Assembly (NCBI GenBank): GCA_032209605.1
Contig: JASFXZ010000001.1
Coordinates: 20,850,256 to 20,914,255 of the forward strand
From: Mactromeris polynyma
Taxonomy: Eukaryota > Mollusca > Bivalvia > Venerida > Mactridae
Length of the DNA: 64,000 bases
Direction: 5' to 3'
Shown here: piece after piece, positions 62,835 through 64,000 of the stretch
Layout: each line of letters begins with the position of its first letter
Position numbering within the stretch: position 1 is the first letter of the stretch
The notes under the pieces: model-generated
Database searches by the model: none
What the model was told of the DNA's origin: nothing
What the model saw: only the letters and a program-made list of their open reading frames with translations
Program-made: the position numbers and the translations under genes

Positions 62835-62917
62835 GAGGGCTGGTACAGCTTACAGTGATAGTGTCGTTCTATACCTCTCATAGTTCACTAATATCACTGT
62901 ATGTCCCACCAGCCCTC
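62835..62917. ncRNA. pre-miRNA-like hairpin (candidate)
   Basis: 83 nt. The outer stem GAGGGCTGGT pairs perfectly with ACCAGCCCTC. After a roughly 6x6 internal loop, the inner stem TACAGTGATA pairs perfectly with TATCACTGTA, then GTG/CAC closes a loop of about 22 nt. Stem length, loop size and overall length fit an animal pre-miRNA; the arms do not match a miRNA I know. It could instead be a small foldback MITE. Strand undetermined. Confidence 0.35.
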
Positions 62918-62939
62918 AGTACAATAACCACAGAGTAAC

Positions 62940-63125
62940 AAATCGTCGCCTTACTTCCGGAATCCTGCAACTCTATTTTTTTAGGGTTTTGAGTATTTGG
63001 TATCATTGAAACCATCTTTCCAAGCTCTTTCTGTCTGTACTACCTATATTGTTCTGGAATGCACACAACTTAAATAAAATGCAATTCCATAACCCTGTAT
63101 GTAACAATTATCACAAGAGGGTAAA
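62940..63125 (-). repeat. dispersed repeat family K, copy 2
   Basis: GTACTACCTATATTGTTCTG-GAATGCACA and ATGCAATTCCATAACCCTGT-ATGTAACAATTATC; the inverse of 21635-21735. Confidence 0.7.
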
Positions 63126-64000
63126 ACGTTAAAGTTGATTTCTTAAAAGATGAAAAACAAATTATTGGATTCAGGAAATAATGTGACAAAAAGTTCATTA
63201 AACATGAAATTAATACAAAATGTATAACCCTAATTATAAAAAAACAGCATTTTATCAGTTCTGCAGTTACAACTTCTTTGAATTGAAACCTTGTCACATA
63301 TGAATATAGTTGCAAGCAGACAAAAGACAGTAATGAAAAAATATATATATTTAGTGGTACATAAAATACAAGTATACATATTTGTAATCATAAAAGAGCA
63401 TAAAAAATTGCAGAATGCATATTCCAAGAAAAGAAGACAAGAAATGTATAAGTACCTTATATACATACAATAAATATTAACTGAAATGCATTCACTAGAA
63501 ACATTTTTATTTCATTTCATTTCAAAGCACTTAGAAAACAAATGGAAACAAAACTATGAAATGTAACATTAAACTTCTTACAAAGGACTTCTTTCCATCT
63601 ATCATCCAAATGCCATGTGATGAATCTATTTGTCAAAACAATTTGTCATTATTTTCACTGCATCTTTCTGGTACAAACTGATTACAAAATGAACAATTAC
63701 ATAGTTCAGATACCACAATATTTACAGCCAGCCTCATCACTCACGAAATTGTATATCCAAACAGCAAGGTCAAGGTCATAAGTAAATGACCTTGAAAGTT
63801 GCTGTGTCATTGGAGTGGATGAAACAGTTTACTGTACCTGAACAAGCCTGAATGTTGAACTGAACTAATTCATTAAACAATTAATGCGCCATTATGTAAT
63901 AAGAAACAAAAAAAGCGAACTTAAAAGCTGATTTGAGTAAGATATTCATTCCGAGTATATTGCGTAATTAAATTGCGGATATCTAACAGCCTTAAAGATG
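63126..64000. other. non-coding, possibly 3'UTR of an off-window gene
   Basis: AT-rich. Contains a nuclear-receptor-like inverted repeat at 63770-63795; nothing else recognised. Confidence 0.3.
63770..63795. promoter_or_regulatory. inverted TCAAGGTCAT pair
   Basis: TCAAGGTCAT, a 6-bp spacer, then the exact inverse ATGACCTTGA. A further AAGGTCA overlaps on the left. TCAAGGTCA is the extended half-site of monomer-binding nuclear receptors (ERR/FTZ-F1 type). A repeat origin is equally possible. Confidence 0.35.

Overview
Eukaryotic, AT-rich, intron-bearing DNA that is almost wholly non-coding. I can support one protein-coding gene: a two-exon Kruppel-like factor of the KLF1/2/4 type on the minus strand (coding exons 5050-5000 and 4179-2965). 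It has a plausible TATA box near 5285-5292, a 3'UTR of about 1.7 kb and a poly(A) signal near 1244-1249. All other long open frames are products of tandem repeats or chance. The repeat content (tRNA-headed SINEs with a shared core, TA-flanked foldback MITEs, and a 'GATGCCCCC / ATTAATCGGATACC' dispersed repeat) suggests a marine invertebrate, most likely a bivalve mollusc. That placement is inference from pattern recognition, not from a database search.

Layout. 1-5.3 kb: KLF gene, with two old mobile-element copies beyond its 3' end. 5.3-15.6 kb: sparse sequence with a small TIR element (5869-5992), a perfect (GTTC)n array of 434 bp (8347-8780), an AGGGCTCTAGA-ended repeat family, and a lone core-promoter-like block at 11.83 kb. 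15.6-24 kb: a nine-copy 38-bp minisatellite, a GC-only tract, and families F and G. 24-31 kb: dense MITEs, a 27-bp minisatellite and a MITE nested in a MITE. 33-43 kb: SINEs, a heptamer array at 37.5-37.9 kb, and further copies of families D, F, G and H. 45-57 kb: Tigger-like elements, three 76-bp E-box repeats, and a 59-bp minisatellite of about 15 units. 58-64 kb: more dispersed repeats, a foldback MITE, a pre-miRNA-like hairpin at 62835-62917, and what may be the 3'UTR of a minus-strand gene lying beyond the window.

The main pattern is that repeats beget repeats. At least three tandem arrays (38-bp, 7-bp, 59-bp) sit inside copies of dispersed elements, and their repeat unit is present once, or nearly once, in sister copies elsewhere in the window. 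The heptamer array is clearest: both of its heptamers are present as a short seed in the terminal inverted repeat of the sister element at 41.66 kb. Family A, a MITE of about 165 bp, occurs 16 times and has itself been a target and vehicle of nesting. Family letters (A-R) are labels used only within this annotation.
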